Shown here piece after piece: positions 17,722-26,054 of a DNA stretch of 36,085 bases (position 1 is the first letter of the stretch; each line of letters begins with the position of its first letter). Made by a program: the position numbers and the translations under genes. Origin of the DNA: Deltaproteobacteria bacterium (lineage in GTDB: Bacteria; Myxococcota; UBA727; VGSZ01); assembly GCA_020850995.1 (NCBI GenBank), contig JADZDP010000122.1:1-36085 (forward strand). Reading direction: 5' to 3'. The notes under the pieces were generated by a model that searched no databases, was not told the DNA's origin, and was given only the letters and a program-made list of their open reading frames with translations.

Positions 17722-17946
17722 ATGCCCTTCGGCATCGGGATGGGCGAGCTGGTCGTCATCCTGCTCATCGTGCTGCTCCTGTTCGGCGCGCGCCGGCTGC
17801 CCGACCTCGCCGCGGGCCTGGGTGGCGCGGTCAACAACTTCCGCAAGTCCATGAAGGGCGAGGACGACACCAAGACCATCGAGGGCAAGACCGCCGATGG
17901 CGATCGCGTGCCCACGCCGCCCTCGAAGACCGAGACCAAGTCCTGA
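17722..17946 (+). CDS. tatA: Sec-independent translocase subunit TatA
   Basis: This 74-residue protein has the classic TatA plan: a short N-terminus, one membrane helix (GELVVILLIVLLLFGARRLP), an amphipathic helix starting at LPDLAAGLGGAVNNFRKSMK, and a charged, flexible tail. TatA oligomers form the pore-like element of the twin-arginine pathway, which exports folded and often cofactor-containing proteins. The Phe-Gly hinge between the two helices is present. TatB and TatC are not in the window, so this is a solitary tatA/tatE-type gene. It is transcribed away from the glycosyltransferase and converges on cysS with a 33-base gap. Confidence 0.93.
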   Translation: MPFGIGMGELVVILLIVLLLFGARRLPDLAAGLGGAVNNFRKSMKGEDDTKTIEGKTADGDRVPTPPSKTETKS

Positions 17947-17979
17947 TCCGCAGCCCGCGCACGGTCTGGCAGGCCTGCG

Positions 17980-19572
17980 TCAGGCGATGTTCCACTCCAC
18001 GCCCTCGGGCGTATCGCGCACCTCCACGCCGAGCTTGCCGAGCGCGGCGCGCGCCGCGTCGGCGCGCGGGAAGTCCTTGGCCGCCTTGGCCGCCTTGCGC
18101 TCGTCGAGCAGGCGGCGCACCTCGTCCGCCGACACCCCGCGCGTCTTGAGCCCGAGCGCGCGCTGCTCGTCGAGGAAGCCCTCGGCATCGCGCTCGCCGA
18201 CGCCGAGCACGGCGCCGAGCTGCTCCATGGCGCGGGTCCACTCGGTGAGCAGGCGCGCCCGCTGGGCGGGCTTGAGCTTCTGGCCGGTCAGCTCCTGCTC
18301 GCGCCCGTCGACGAGCAGGTTGGCCACCTTGAGGAGCTCGTTTTGCGCCGCGAAGGCCTTGGGTGTGTTGAAGTCGTCCTCCATGGCCTCGGCGAAGTCG
18401 TGCAGCGGCCGGAAGTGCTCGCCCGGGCGCGAGAACACGGTCTCGAGGCTCGGCCCCTCCTCGGGCGCGTTCTTCTCCAGGTAGCGGCGCACGCGCCGAC
18501 GCGTCTCGTGCAGGCGCTGCGCGCGACGCTCGGCCTCCTCCACCAGGCGTTCGGAGAAGGCGATGGGGCTGCGATAGTGCGTCGACAACAAGAGCGTGCG
18601 CAGCGCCTCGGGCGTGTAGCGCGCCAGCACCTCGCGGATGGTGAAGAAGTTGCCGAGCGACTTCGACATCTTCACGACCTTGATGCGCTGGCCCTGCTGG
18701 TCCGTGATCTCCTCCACCAGATCGGCGTCGACGCCGCTGGTGTCGCTCGCCTCCACGTTGACGAAGCCGTTGTGCATCCAGATGCGCGCCATGACGGCGC
18801 CGTCGTGGCGGCACTCGCTCTGTGCGATCTCGTTGGTGTGGTGCGGAAACAGCAAGTCCTTGCCGCCGCCATGGATGTCGAAGCTGACACCGAGGTGCTT
18901 CTCGCTCATGGCCGAGCACTCGATGTGCCAGCCGGGGCGCCCACGCCCCCAGGGCGAGTCCCACGCGATCTCGCCCGGCTTGGCGCTCTTCCACAGCGCG
19001 AAGTCGAGCGGGTCGTCCTTGCGCTCGTCCACGGCGACGCGGGCACCCGCGCGCATGTCCTCGAGCGTGCGGCCCGAGAGCTGCAAGTAGCGCGCGCCGT
19101 CCATCTTGCGCACGCGGAAGTACACGTCGAAGCCCGCGCCCTCCACGCCAGTGGCCGACTGCACGCGATAGGCAAAGCCCTTGTCCTCGAGCGCGCGCAC
19201 GAACTCGATGATCTCGGCCATGTGCGTGGACACACGCGGCTCGACATCGGCGCGGCCCACCGCCAACGCCGCCATGTCTTCCAGATAGGCTTGCGCGAAG
19301 CGCTCGGCGAGGGCGAGCGGCTCCTCGCCCTGCTCGCGCGCGCGCTTGATGATCTTGTCCTCCACGTCGGTGAAGTTGCGCACGTAGGTGACCTGATGGT
19401 CGCGGCGCAGCCAGCGCACCACGGTGTCGAACACCACGTAGACGCGCGCATGCCCAACGTGGCTGTAGTCGTAGGGTGTCACGCCGCACACGTAGAGGCC
19501 GAGCTTGCCGGGGCGGAGCGGGACCAGCTCCTCCTTTTGTCGCGTCATCGAGCTGAAGATCCGCTGCACCAT
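17980..19572 (-). CDS. cysS: Cysteinyl-tRNA synthetase
   Basis: The 530-residue class I aminoacyl-tRNA synthetase charges tRNA-Cys. The zinc ligand Cys29 lies in LYVCGVTPYDYSH, followed by the HIGH-type motif HVGH (38-41). The WHIECSAM and HTNEIAQSE blocks supply the remaining zinc-site residues, and KMSKS is intact in VKMSKSLGNFFTIREV. The stretch DQQGQRIKVVKMSKS is slightly longer than usual around the KMSKS loop. The C-terminal part has the helical DALR-type and anticodon-binding region, with ADEVRRLLDERKAAKAAKDF. All catalytic signatures are present, so this should be the working housekeeping enzyme. It is the last gene of the cdnL - ispD-like - membrane protein - cysS run. Confidence 0.97.
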   Translation of the reverse strand: MVQRIFSSMTRQKEELVPLRPGKLGLYVCGVTPYDYSHVGHARVYVVFDTVVRWLRRDHQVTYVRNFTDVEDKIIKRAREQGEEPLALAERFAQAYLEDMAALAVGRADVEPRVSTHMAEIIEFVRALEDKGFAYRVQSATGVEGAGFDVYFRVRKMDGARYLQLSGRTLEDMRAGARVAVDERKDDPLDFALWKSAKPGEIAWDSPWGRGRPGWHIECSAMSEKHLGVSFDIHGGGKDLLFPHHTNEIAQSECRHDGAVMARIWMHNGFVNVEASDTSGVDADLVEEITDQQGQRIKVVKMSKSLGNFFTIREVLARYTPEALRTLLLSTHYRSPIAFSERLVEEAERRAQRLHETRRRVRRYLEKNAPEEGPSLETVFSRPGEHFRPLHDFAEAMEDDFNTPKAFAAQNELLKVANLLVDGREQELTGQKLKPAQRARLLTEWTRAMEQLGAVLGVGERDAEGFLDEQRALGLKTRGVSADEVRRLLDERKAAKAAKDFPRADAARAALGKLGVEVRDTPEGVEWNIA

Positions 19573-19626
19573 GGGGTCGCTCTCGTTGATCGAGGTGGAG
19601 ACTGTAGAGGGTCGTCGCCGCTGCCG

Positions 19627-20241
19627 CTACCGTCGACGCGACCAACGGGCTCCGAGGCGAAGCGATCGCAGCGCCAGGATGACCAGCGCGAGCCCGCCGG
19701 TCCAGGCCATCACGTAGCGACGCATCTGACCCGGTCGCTCGTCGACCACGAGCACGCGGGCGTCGCGCGCCACCGCCAGCCCCTGCTCCGCGAGCACGGC
19801 GCGCGCGTCGTCGAGCGCGGCGTCGTCGAACGAGAGCACGCGCGCGTCCACCTCTACCTCGACGAAGGGCCCCCAGCTTGGGTGCAGCGCCGGGTCGTAT
19901 TCGACGAACAAGGGCGCGCCCATCACCTGGCGCACCACGATGGGCCCGAAGCGCAGCGAGCCGCGCCGAAAGAGCGGGATCTCGGCCGCGTGGGTGCCGA
20001 GCACCGCATGCGCCTGCACGCGCGAGCCCACCGGGATGGGCGCACCTGCGGGCAGCCCGGCCACGGCGCCCAGGTCCACCGGCGGGGGCGCGCGCAGGTG
20101 GTAGAGCAGCTCGTCCTTCGTGGGCCAGAGCACCGCCACCACGAGCACCACCACGGCGCCCGCGAGCACCAGGCGCACCGGGTGCACCGAGCGCAGCGCG
20201 CGCTGCTCGTCGAAGAACCCGTGCGCTGCGTCGTCGCTCAC
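19627..20241 (-). CDS. Hypothetical two-helix membrane protein
   Basis: I do not recognise this 204-residue protein. It has one membrane helix near the N-terminus (VRLVLAGAVVVLVVAVLWP), about 120 residues of presumably periplasmic domain and a second helix near the C-terminus (WTGGLALVILALRSLRL) followed by an Arg-rich end. The topology resembles proteins whose loop domain sits between two anchors. It starts at a GTG overlapping the stop of the ispD-like gene (GTGA) and lies 54 bases before cysS. In several deltaproteobacteria ispF occupies the equivalent place, and this protein bears no resemblance to IspF. Codon use and the coupled start support a real gene. Confidence 0.7.
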   Translation of the reverse strand: MSDDAAHGFFDEQRALRSVHPVRLVLAGAVVVLVVAVLWPTKDELLYHLRAPPPVDLGAVAGLPAGAPIPVGSRVQAHAVLGTHAAEIPLFRRGSLRFGPIVVRQVMGAPLFVEYDPALHPSWGPFVEVEVDARVLSFDDAALDDARAVLAEQGLAVARDARVLVVDERPGQMRRYVMAWTGGLALVILALRSLRLGARWSRRR

Positions 20242-21062
20242 ACTGCGGGCGAGTCGGACTTGGTGTCGACGGGCGCGCCCCCGACCAGCGTGCCGTCACG
20301 CGTGGCCCCGCCATCGCGCTGCTCACCCGGGTCGAGCGCCTTGGCGAGCGGGTCCTCGGGCAACAGATCGCGCGGGTAGAGGAACGCGTAGTCGACGGCG
20401 CGCCGAGAGAACACCTCGAGCGCGCGGCCCACATCGGCGGCGTCCCGCAAGAGCAAGTTGTCGTCGTCACCGGAGACGATGTGCACGCTGGCGCCCGACG
20501 CCGCCACCAGCTCGGCCTCGCAGCGCTCGCCGTCGTCGCTCGAGGCGAGCGCCTGGCGCAGCACCGACACCTTGAACGCCTGCGGCCCTTGCACGGCGCG
20601 CAGGCGCGGGCGCACATCGAGCGACACGAGCGTGCCGCCCTCGTCGGCTGCCACGGCGTCTTTCAGCGTCACCGCGGGCACAGCGGCGTCGGCACCGCGC
20701 GCTGCCGCCGCCACGCGATCGACGAGGCCAGTGGGGGCCAGCACGCGCGCGCCGTCCTGAATCACCACGTAGTCGACGTCTTGCGGCAGCGCGTCGAGGC
20801 CGGCCTTGAGCGCGGCGCGCCGCCCCGGCCCGCCGGCCACCACGCGATCGATCTCGTCGAGCCCGAAGCGGTCGACGACCTCGGCCCTGGCGCGTTCGAT
20901 GACGTCGCCCGGCACCACCAGCACGCCGGTGACCGCCTCGTCGCCGGGCAGCGCGGCAGCGATGCCGCGCGCGAGCAGCGGCGCGCCGAGCAGCGCGTCG
21001 AACAGCGCATGCGGCGCCAGGCCAGTGCCGTTCTCGGCCGCGAGCACGATGAGCCCGAGCAT
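20238..21062 (-). CDS. IspD-like cytidylyltransferase homologue with lost catalytic residues
   Basis: The protein has 274 residues and the overall IspD fold pattern. It opens GLIVLAAENG, and has VVIQDGARVLAPTGLV in place of VHDAARP, PAVTLKDAV, LRAVQGPQAFKVSVL in place of AQTPQAF, and a C-terminal helix. IspD makes CDP-methylerythritol in the MEP isoprenoid pathway. Here the nucleotide-binding signature AAGxGxRMGxxxPK is replaced by AAENGTGLAPH, so the Arg and the catalytic Lys (His18 here) are gone. The second conserved Lys, in the NIK segment, is Leu in DNLLLRDAADV. Loss of cytidylyltransferase activity is likely. The ATG at 21062 is preferred over 21083 because GGGAGGGG stands just before it. 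About 35 C-terminal residues are unusual. A true IspD should be encoded elsewhere. Confidence 0.75.
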   Translation of the reverse strand: MLGLIVLAAENGTGLAPHALFDALLGAPLLARGIAAALPGDEAVTGVLVVPGDVIERARAEVVDRFGLDEIDRVVAGGPGRRAALKAGLDALPQDVDYVVIQDGARVLAPTGLVDRVAAAARGADAAVPAVTLKDAVAADEGGTLVSLDVRPRLRAVQGPQAFKVSVLRQALASSDDGERCEAELVAASGASVHIVSGDDDNLLLRDAADVGRALEVFSRRAVDYAFLYPRDLLPEDPLAKALDPGEQRDGGATRDGTLVGGAPVDTKSDSPAV

Positions 21063-21066
21063 GTCC

Positions 21067-21071
21067 CCTCC
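21067..21071 (-). promoter_or_regulatory. Ribosome binding site deciding the ispD-like start
   Basis: On the minus strand GGAGG (within GGGAGGGGAC) stands 4 bases before the ATG at 21062. This favours that start, which also gives the IspD-type N-terminus, over the in-frame ATG at 21083. Confidence 0.6.
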
Positions 21072-21106
21072 CACGCGACCCATAGGCGGGCCGCACTACG
21101 TCGTCA

Positions 21107-21598
21107 TCAGACCTTGAAGATGGTCTTGAACTCGCGCTCGACCTCGTCCTCCGACATGGTCTTGGCGATGGCGATCTCCTTGACCAGCAGCGAACGCGCC
21201 GTGTCGAGCATTTTGCGCTCGCCGAAGCTCAAGTCCTTGTCGCCCTTGAGCAGGTAGAGGTCGCGCAGCACCTTGGCCACCTCGAAGACGCTGCCGGTGC
21301 GAATCTTCTCCATGTACTCGCGGTAGCGCCGGTTCCACGTCGTCGACTCGACGACCTTCTCTTTCTTGCGCAGGATGCGGAACACCTCGTCGGCCTCGTC
21401 GGACGAGATGATCTCGCGCATGCCCACGGTCTTCACGTTCGACGTGGGGATCATGATCTTCATGCCGTTGTCGAGGATGCGCAGGATGTAGAAGGTCTGC
21501 TCCTGCTGACCAGAGATGGTCTTGCGATCGATGGCAACGACCTCGGCGACGCCGTGGCCCGGATAGACCGCCTTGTCTCCGACCTTGAAGGTATCCAT
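21107..21598 (-). CDS. cdnL: CdnL/CarD-type RNA polymerase-binding regulator
   Basis: This 163-residue protein begins MDTFKVGDKAVYPGHGVAEV, the CarD N-terminal RNA-polymerase-interacting domain (a Tudor-like fold, about residues 1-65). A helical C-terminal DNA-binding part follows, with STTWNRRYREYMEKI and SFGERKMLDTARSLLVKEI. Length and sequence pattern match CdnL of Myxococcus xanthus, which binds the RNA polymerase beta subunit and stabilises open complexes at growth-related promoters. There is no HMGA-like AT-hook tail, so it is CdnL and not the larger CarD. The ATG at 21598 gives the standard N-terminus. It faces the TolC-like gene across a 102-base divergent gap and leads the block running to cysS. 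Confidence 0.93.
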   Translation of the reverse strand: MDTFKVGDKAVYPGHGVAEVVAIDRKTISGQQEQTFYILRILDNGMKIMIPTSNVKTVGMREIISSDEADEVFRILRKKEKVVESTTWNRRYREYMEKIRTGSVFEVAKVLRDLYLLKGDKDLSFGERKMLDTARSLLVKEIAIAKTMSEDEVEREFKTIFKV

Positions 21599-21700
21599 GC
21601 CCGCTCCCGCCCGTCTGTGCGGGCGCTCCGACAAGCTCATGCGCTGCCCGCGACGCGGACCTTGCGAAAACCGGTGTGGGATACCATCTGTCGGGGCGCG

Positions 21701-23365
21701 ATGCGAGCGTTCGGTCCCGCGGCGACACCCCATCCCTCAGCGCTGCTGCTCGCGGCCTTGGTCGCCGTCGCCACACCGGCGTGGTCGCAGGACTTTCCGG
21801 TCGAGGGCACCAGCGACGTGGGCGCCGGGGCTTCACCCCAGGGCTTCGGCGCCAGCACCTCCGTGGGCAGCGGCAGCGCGCTGCGCGCCGGCGCCGACGC
21901 GGTGGGCCTGGTCGAGCTGGCAGAGCCGGCCGCGCGTGCCCCGCTGACGCTCTTGCAGGTGCTCGATGCCGTCGTGCGCGACGCCGCTGACGCCCAGAGC
22001 GCGGTCGAGCGCGTCATCCAACAAGAGGCCGCCCTGCGACGAGCCTGGTCCGCCCTCTTGCCCACGCTGACGGCCGGCGCCTCCTACTCCCTCACCTGCC
22101 TTGGGGGCGGCGAGCTGGGCGTGTCCTGCGCCGACCGTACGGCGTCCTTCATCGACCCGGACGCTGCCGAGCGCCAGGCGCAGCTCTTCGAGGGGCTCGC
22201 CTCGGCCATCGAGATCGGCGCCCAAGTGGAGCCCGATCCCGCCGACCAGCAAGAGCTGCTCGATCAGGCCGCCGAGCTGCGAGCCTCGGCGAGCCAGATC
22301 CGCGCTGACGCCGCCGACGCCAAGCCGGTGGTCGTGCAAGCGGCCAACGTGCTGACCGGCTCGCTCACCTTGGCCGTGCCGATCTTCAACGGCCGCGCCT
22401 TCCCGCTCCTGCAAAACGCCGTCGCCGCCGTCGACGTGGCCAAGGGCTCGGGCGATCAGGTGCGTGCCGCCCTGCGCTACTCGGCCACGCGCGCATACTA
22501 CGCGGCGGTGACCGCAAAGAAGCTGGTGGCGCTGGCCGAGCAACGGGTCGCGAGCGCCGCGCGTCACCAGCAGGCCACCGCCGCGCGCGTCGAGTCTGCC
22601 ACGCAAGCGCCGCTGGCGTTGCGCCGGGCCGAGCTCGACCACCTGCGCGCGCGCCGCGAGCTGGCGCAGGCGCGCGCCGGGCATGATGGCGCCGTGGCGG
22701 CTCTCGGCCTGGTGCTCGGCCGCCGCGAGGCCTTCGACGTCGTGGAGCCTGGCGCGCAGCCGCCCCTGCCCGCCGGCAACGCCGACGCGCTCATCGAGCG
22801 CGCCCTGGCAGCCCGCGCCGACGTGGCCGCCCAGCGCCTCGCTGTCGAGATCGCCGGGCGCGGCGAGGTCGACGCGTGGATGATGTTCCTGCCCTCGGTC
22901 AACCTGGTGGCGGCTGCGCGCGGCACCTCCTTCACCACCGGCTTCGTCGGCGATCCGGTCATCGGCACCGTGAGCGTGTCGGCGCAGCTGCCGCTCTACG
23001 ACGGTGGCGTGCGGTACGCAGCGTTGAAAGACAGTGCGTCGCGCGTGCGCGAGGCGAAGATCGCCCTGCGGGCGCTCGAGGATCGGGTCCACGCGCAGGT
23101 GCGCGGCAACCTGCGCGACGTGCGCGAGCGCGAGGCCGCTCTGCAGCTCTCCCGTGAGGCGGCCCAGGTGGCCGCGCTCGCCCACCAACAGGCGCAAGCG
23201 ACCTTCGACGCGGGCCTCGGCACCGCCCTCGACGTGAGCGACACCGCGCTCGCCGAGTTCCTCGCCGACCTGGAGCTCGCCCGCGCGGAGCTCGACCTGG
23301 CGTTGGCGCGCGAGGGGCTGCGCTACGTCGTGGGCGAGCTTCAGCGGCCCTCCTCCGCCAACTGA
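21701..23365 (+). CDS. TolC-family outer membrane efflux protein
   Basis: The protein has 554 residues with a signal peptide (hydrophobic SALLLAALVAVATPAWSQ, likely cut near residue 30). The two halves each have a long, Ala/Gln/Arg-rich coiled-coil region and beta segments such as GSLTLAVPIFNGRAFP and IGTVSVSAQLPLYDGGV, the typical TolC barrel strands with the P(L/I)(F/Y)(N/D)GG pattern. TolC-family trimers form the outer channel of RND, ABC or type I export systems. No adaptor or pump gene is nearby, so its partner must be encoded elsewhere. The ATG at 21701 is the start that yields a signal peptide. Its last 25 bases overlap the end of the convergent gene at 23341. Confidence 0.9.
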   Translation: MRAFGPAATPHPSALLLAALVAVATPAWSQDFPVEGTSDVGAGASPQGFGASTSVGSGSALRAGADAVGLVELAEPAARAPLTLLQVLDAVVRDAADAQSAVERVIQQEAALRRAWSALLPTLTAGASYSLTCLGGGELGVSCADRTASFIDPDAAERQAQLFEGLASAIEIGAQVEPDPADQQELLDQAAELRASASQIRADAADAKPVVVQAANVLTGSLTLAVPIFNGRAFPLLQNAVAAVDVAKGSGDQVRAALRYSATRAYYAAVTAKKLVALAEQRVASAARHQQATAARVESATQAPLALRRAELDHLRARRELAQARAGHDGAVAALGLVLGRREAFDVVEPGAQPPLPAGNADALIERALAARADVAAQRLAVEIAGRGEVDAWMMFLPSVNLVAAARGTSFTTGFVGDPVIGTVSVSAQLPLYDGGVRYAALKDSASRVREAKIALRALEDRVHAQVRGNLRDVREREAALQLSREAAQVAALAHQQAQATFDAGLGTALDVSDTALAEFLADLELARAELDLALAREGLRYVVGELQRPSSAN

Positions 23366-24315
23366 CGCAGCGTGCGCGCCAGCGCGCGCGCGGCCGGCCG
23401 CAACCCGGTGGCACGGAAGCGCCCACCGCTGCGCACCACCGCCTCGTCGATGTGGCGGCCGTCGAACGAGACGAAGCCGACCTCGAGGGGCACGCCATGG
23501 ACGAGCGCGCTGGCGCGAAACTCGGTGGCGCGATCGGTGCTGACGCGCTCCGGCTCGGCAACGTTCTCGATGCCGTCCTCGGCGCGCAGATCCCACGCCA
23601 GCGCCCGCGCCTGCTGCGCCGCCGGCTCGATGCGGTCCTCGCTGAAGGGCCCCAAGTCCTCGTCGCGCGCCAGCGCGCGGTGTGCGGCCACCGCGTCGCG
23701 CACCACGCGATCATCGAGCACGCCCTGCGGCGAGCGCGCGAAGGCTTCGCGCGCGCCACGGTCGTGCGCGCGCGCGGCAAAGCCCGGCGCCTCCACGATG
23801 ACGTCGGCGCGCAGCACCCACGCTGGCGCCTGGTGCTCGAGCCCGGCGGCCCCGGCCAGCGCCACCCAGGTCTTGCCGAGCGAGGCAACCACCGGTGTGC
23901 CCGCCTCGTGCGCGACGCGAGCGTCCACCAGCCGCGGCGGCGCGGCGAGCCACCCGGCGCGGCGCACGGGCACGGGCGGCTCGCGATCGATCGCCAGCGT
24001 GTAGAGGCCGTCGCTCAGCTCGGCGAGCAGCGGGGCCAAGGCCTCCACGCCCTCGTCATCGAGGCGTGGAGGCCGCGCCGACACGGCGGGCAGCCGCGCC
24101 GCGCTGGTGGCCAGCACCAGGGCGCCGTCGCTCGCACCCGCCAGCACCAGCGCCAAGGGGAGCTCGTCCAGCACGAGCGCGGTGAGCGTGGTGTCGCTGC
24201 TCGGCCCAGGCGCGCGCGCAAAGCGCAGGCGCCCGCTGCCCGCGCGCACCTCGATCTCGATCAGGCGGCGCGTGCCTCGCTCGTCGAGCGTGCCGGTGAT
24301 GTCGATAGTGGCCAC
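23341..24315 (-). CDS. Hypothetical soluble protein
   Basis: I do not recognise this 324-residue protein. There is no signal peptide or membrane segment. The N-terminus looks beta-rich (ATIDITGTLDERGTRRLIEIEV) and includes a possible domain with LTALVLDELPLALVLAGASDGALVL. The second half is rich in Ala, Arg, Glu and Asp. The start is a GTG at 24315; no ATG gives a better N-terminus. It converges on and overlaps the TolC-like gene by 25 bases, and lies 32 bases after the stop of the sigma-factor partner gene, so it may belong to that operon. Repeated VTxAL-like beta segments hint at a binding domain, but no function is offered. Confidence 0.7.
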   Translation of the reverse strand: MATIDITGTLDERGTRRLIEIEVRAGSGRLRFARAPGPSSDTTLTALVLDELPLALVLAGASDGALVLATSAARLPAVSARPPRLDDEGVEALAPLLAELSDGLYTLAIDREPPVPVRRAGWLAAPPRLVDARVAHEAGTPVVASLGKTWVALAGAAGLEHQAPAWVLRADVIVEAPGFAARAHDRGAREAFARSPQGVLDDRVVRDAVAAHRALARDEDLGPFSEDRIEPAAQQARALAWDLRAEDGIENVAEPERVSTDRATEFRASALVHGVPLEVGFVSFDGRHIDEAVVRSGGRFRATGLRPAARALARTLRQLAEEGR

Positions 24316-24347
24316 GGGGGCAGCGTAAGGCCTGCCGCGATGCTTCT

Positions 24348-25340
24348 CTAGTCTTGATTCGCGAGGTCGAGGCGCACCATGAGCGCGCGCACCGAGGGCT
24401 CGGACGCCGCCGCCGGCTCCTGATGCAGGTAGAGGCGCAGGTCGCTGCGCGCCTCGTCGAGCACACCCAGCGACGCGCGTACGCGCGCGCGCGCCAAGAG
24501 CGCGTCGGTCGACGGCAGACCTGCCAGCGGCGCCAGCAGGATGGCCCTGCCGAACTCCGCCTCCGCAGCCGCGAGGTCACCGAGCTCGTCCTCGGCCAAG
24601 CGGCCTGCGGCGAACGCGAGCACGCGCGCGCCCGGGTGCTCGGGCCATTGCTGCGCGAAGGCGCGGCAGGCCTCGAGCGTGGCGCGATCGCGGCGCTTGA
24701 GCAGGCCAAGCTCACAGCGCACGCGCATGGGCTCGGCGCGCTGCACCGGTGCGAGCACCTCGTCGACGTCGTGCAGGGCGCCGGGCGCGTGGCGCATGGC
24801 GACCAAGAGGGGCGCCGCGGCGTCGTCGTCGGAGCGCAAGGCCACCGCCAAGGCCCGCGCGGCGCCCGCGTGATCTCCCGCCTGCTGCAGCGACGCCACT
24901 GCGTCGCGCCAGCCGTGCGTGGGGCGAGGAGGCCGCTGCAGCGGCGAGGGCGGCACCGGGACCTCGAGCACCAGCACCGGCGGCGGCACGCCCGGCGCCG
25001 CAGGCGGCACGGCTGCGGGTGGAGCCGTCGCAACGGCGTCAAACGCCGTGAGCGCGGGCGACGTTTGCCCCACGTGGTCGACGACGGCCACGTGGTTCGG
25101 CTCCTCGCCGCTCATGGCCAGGCCGCTCACCACGCCGAGCGCCCCGGCCACCACCACGGCGGTTGCGGCGGCCACCGGCCGCAGCGCGCGCACACGGCGC
25201 GCTTCCATGCGATCGAGGGCACCCTCGAGGTCGCGCCCGGCGCGCGCGGTCTCGAAGCGCGAAGGCCGCCGCGCGGCCGCAGCCTCCGCGAAGGCGGCGG
25301 CGACGGCATCGTCGTCGCCGGTGGGTACGCGTGGTGTCAC
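24348..25340 (-). CDS. Membrane protein with TPR-like domain, probable partner of the ECF sigma factor
   Basis: The protein has 330 residues. A short cytoplasmic N-terminus (about 55 residues) precedes a single membrane helix (AATAVVVAGALGVVSGLAM). A Pro/Val-rich linker (PPAAVPPAAPGVPPPVLVL) follows, then a helical, TPR-like region from about residue 170 (WRDAVASLQQAGDHAGAARALAVALR, later LGDLAAAEAEFGRAILLAPLAG). It starts at a GTG overlapping the sigma-factor stop (GTGA). That coupling, plus the membrane anchor, makes it the likely anti-sigma or signal-sensing partner. No zinc anti-sigma motif (HxxxCxxC) is present, so the mechanism would differ from that class (inference). Confidence 0.75.
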   Translation of the reverse strand: MTPRVPTGDDDAVAAAFAEAAAARRPSRFETARAGRDLEGALDRMEARRVRALRPVAAATAVVVAGALGVVSGLAMSGEEPNHVAVVDHVGQTSPALTAFDAVATAPPAAVPPAAPGVPPPVLVLEVPVPPSPLQRPPRPTHGWRDAVASLQQAGDHAGAARALAVALRSDDDAAAPLLVAMRHAPGALHDVDEVLAPVQRAEPMRVRCELGLLKRRDRATLEACRAFAQQWPEHPGARVLAFAAGRLAEDELGDLAAAEAEFGRAILLAPLAGLPSTDALLARARVRASLGVLDEARSDLRLYLHQEPAAASEPSVRALMVRLDLANQD

Positions 25341-25981
25341 GGCTCGCCCTCCCCCCGCGCGGGCCCGCGCTGGTCGAGCAGGTCCGAGAGCCCGGGGTGC
25401 GCGCGCACGGCCGCGGCCACCGCCCGGCGAGCGTGGAACAGGCGCGTCCGAACCGTCGCGTCGGGAACGCCGAGCACCTCCGCCACCTCGGGGGAGCTCA
25501 ACCCCTCGAGGTCGGCGAGCACGAACACGGTGCGCTTCTTCTCCGACAGCGAGGCCAGCACCTCGCGGATGGCGGCTTCGCGGGCGCGCGCCAGCACCAT
25601 TTGCTCGGGCGTGCGCCCCGGCGCCTCCAGCTCCGGCAGGGGCTCGTCCCCGGCGCCGCCCACGAACACGAGCCGGGCCAAGCGGCGCCGCAGGCCGAAG
25701 CAGGTGTGGATGGCGATGCGGGTGAGCCACGTCGTGAAGCGGCTCCGGCCCTCGAAGCGGTGCAGGCAGCGCCACGCCTCGAGGAAGGTCTGCTGGACGG
25801 CGTCGTCGACGCGGCCGCGATCGGCCAAGAGGCGCGTGCACATGGCCGTGACGCGCCCGTGGTGCCGCGTGAAGAGCTGCGCGAACGCCGCTCGGTCGCC
25901 TGCGCGCGCGCGGGCCACCAGCGCCTCGTCGTCCGCGGGGGCGCGCGAGCTGACCAGGTGGGCGAGGGGCGTTTGCGGCAT
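25337..25981 (-). CDS. ECF-type RNA polymerase sigma factor
   Basis: The protein has 214 residues from the ATG at 25981. Region 2 (about residues 28-90) has LFTRHHGRVTAMCTRLLADR, DDAVQQTFLEAWRCLHRFEG and RFTTWLTRIAIHTC. Region 4 (about 140-195) has LASLSEKKRTVFVLADLEGL and SPEVAEVLGVPDATVRTRLF, a helix-turn-helix that reads the -35 element. No region 3 is present, as expected for the extracytoplasmic-function group. In-frame GTG codons at 26020 and 26047 could add 13-22 residues, and no ribosome site clearly settles the choice. It is coupled to the membrane partner gene by a 4-base overlap and divergent from the DUF885-like gene. Confidence 0.92.
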   Translation of the reverse strand: MPQTPLAHLVSSRAPADDEALVARARAGDRAAFAQLFTRHHGRVTAMCTRLLADRGRVDDAVQQTFLEAWRCLHRFEGRSRFTTWLTRIAIHTCFGLRRRLARLVFVGGAGDEPLPELEAPGRTPEQMVLARAREAAIREVLASLSEKKRTVFVLADLEGLSSPEVAEVLGVPDATVRTRLFHARRAVAAAVRAHPGLSDLLDQRGPARGEGEP

Positions 25982-26054
25982 GGGTGCTGCTGCTTGGTGT
26001 CCGATCGGCCGGTGGGCGTTCACCGGCCCACGTCCTGCCCGTTCCACCAGGCAT

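Noticed and set aside
17969..17978. GCAGGCCTGC palindrome between convergent tatA and cysS as a bidirectional terminator
   Set aside because: Only 5-base arms with no loop and no T-tract; too weak to annotate.
21599..21700. Promoter pair between cdnL and the TolC-like gene (TTGCGA and TACCAT)
   Set aside because: The spacer between the two candidate boxes is only 14 bases, too short for a usual promoter.
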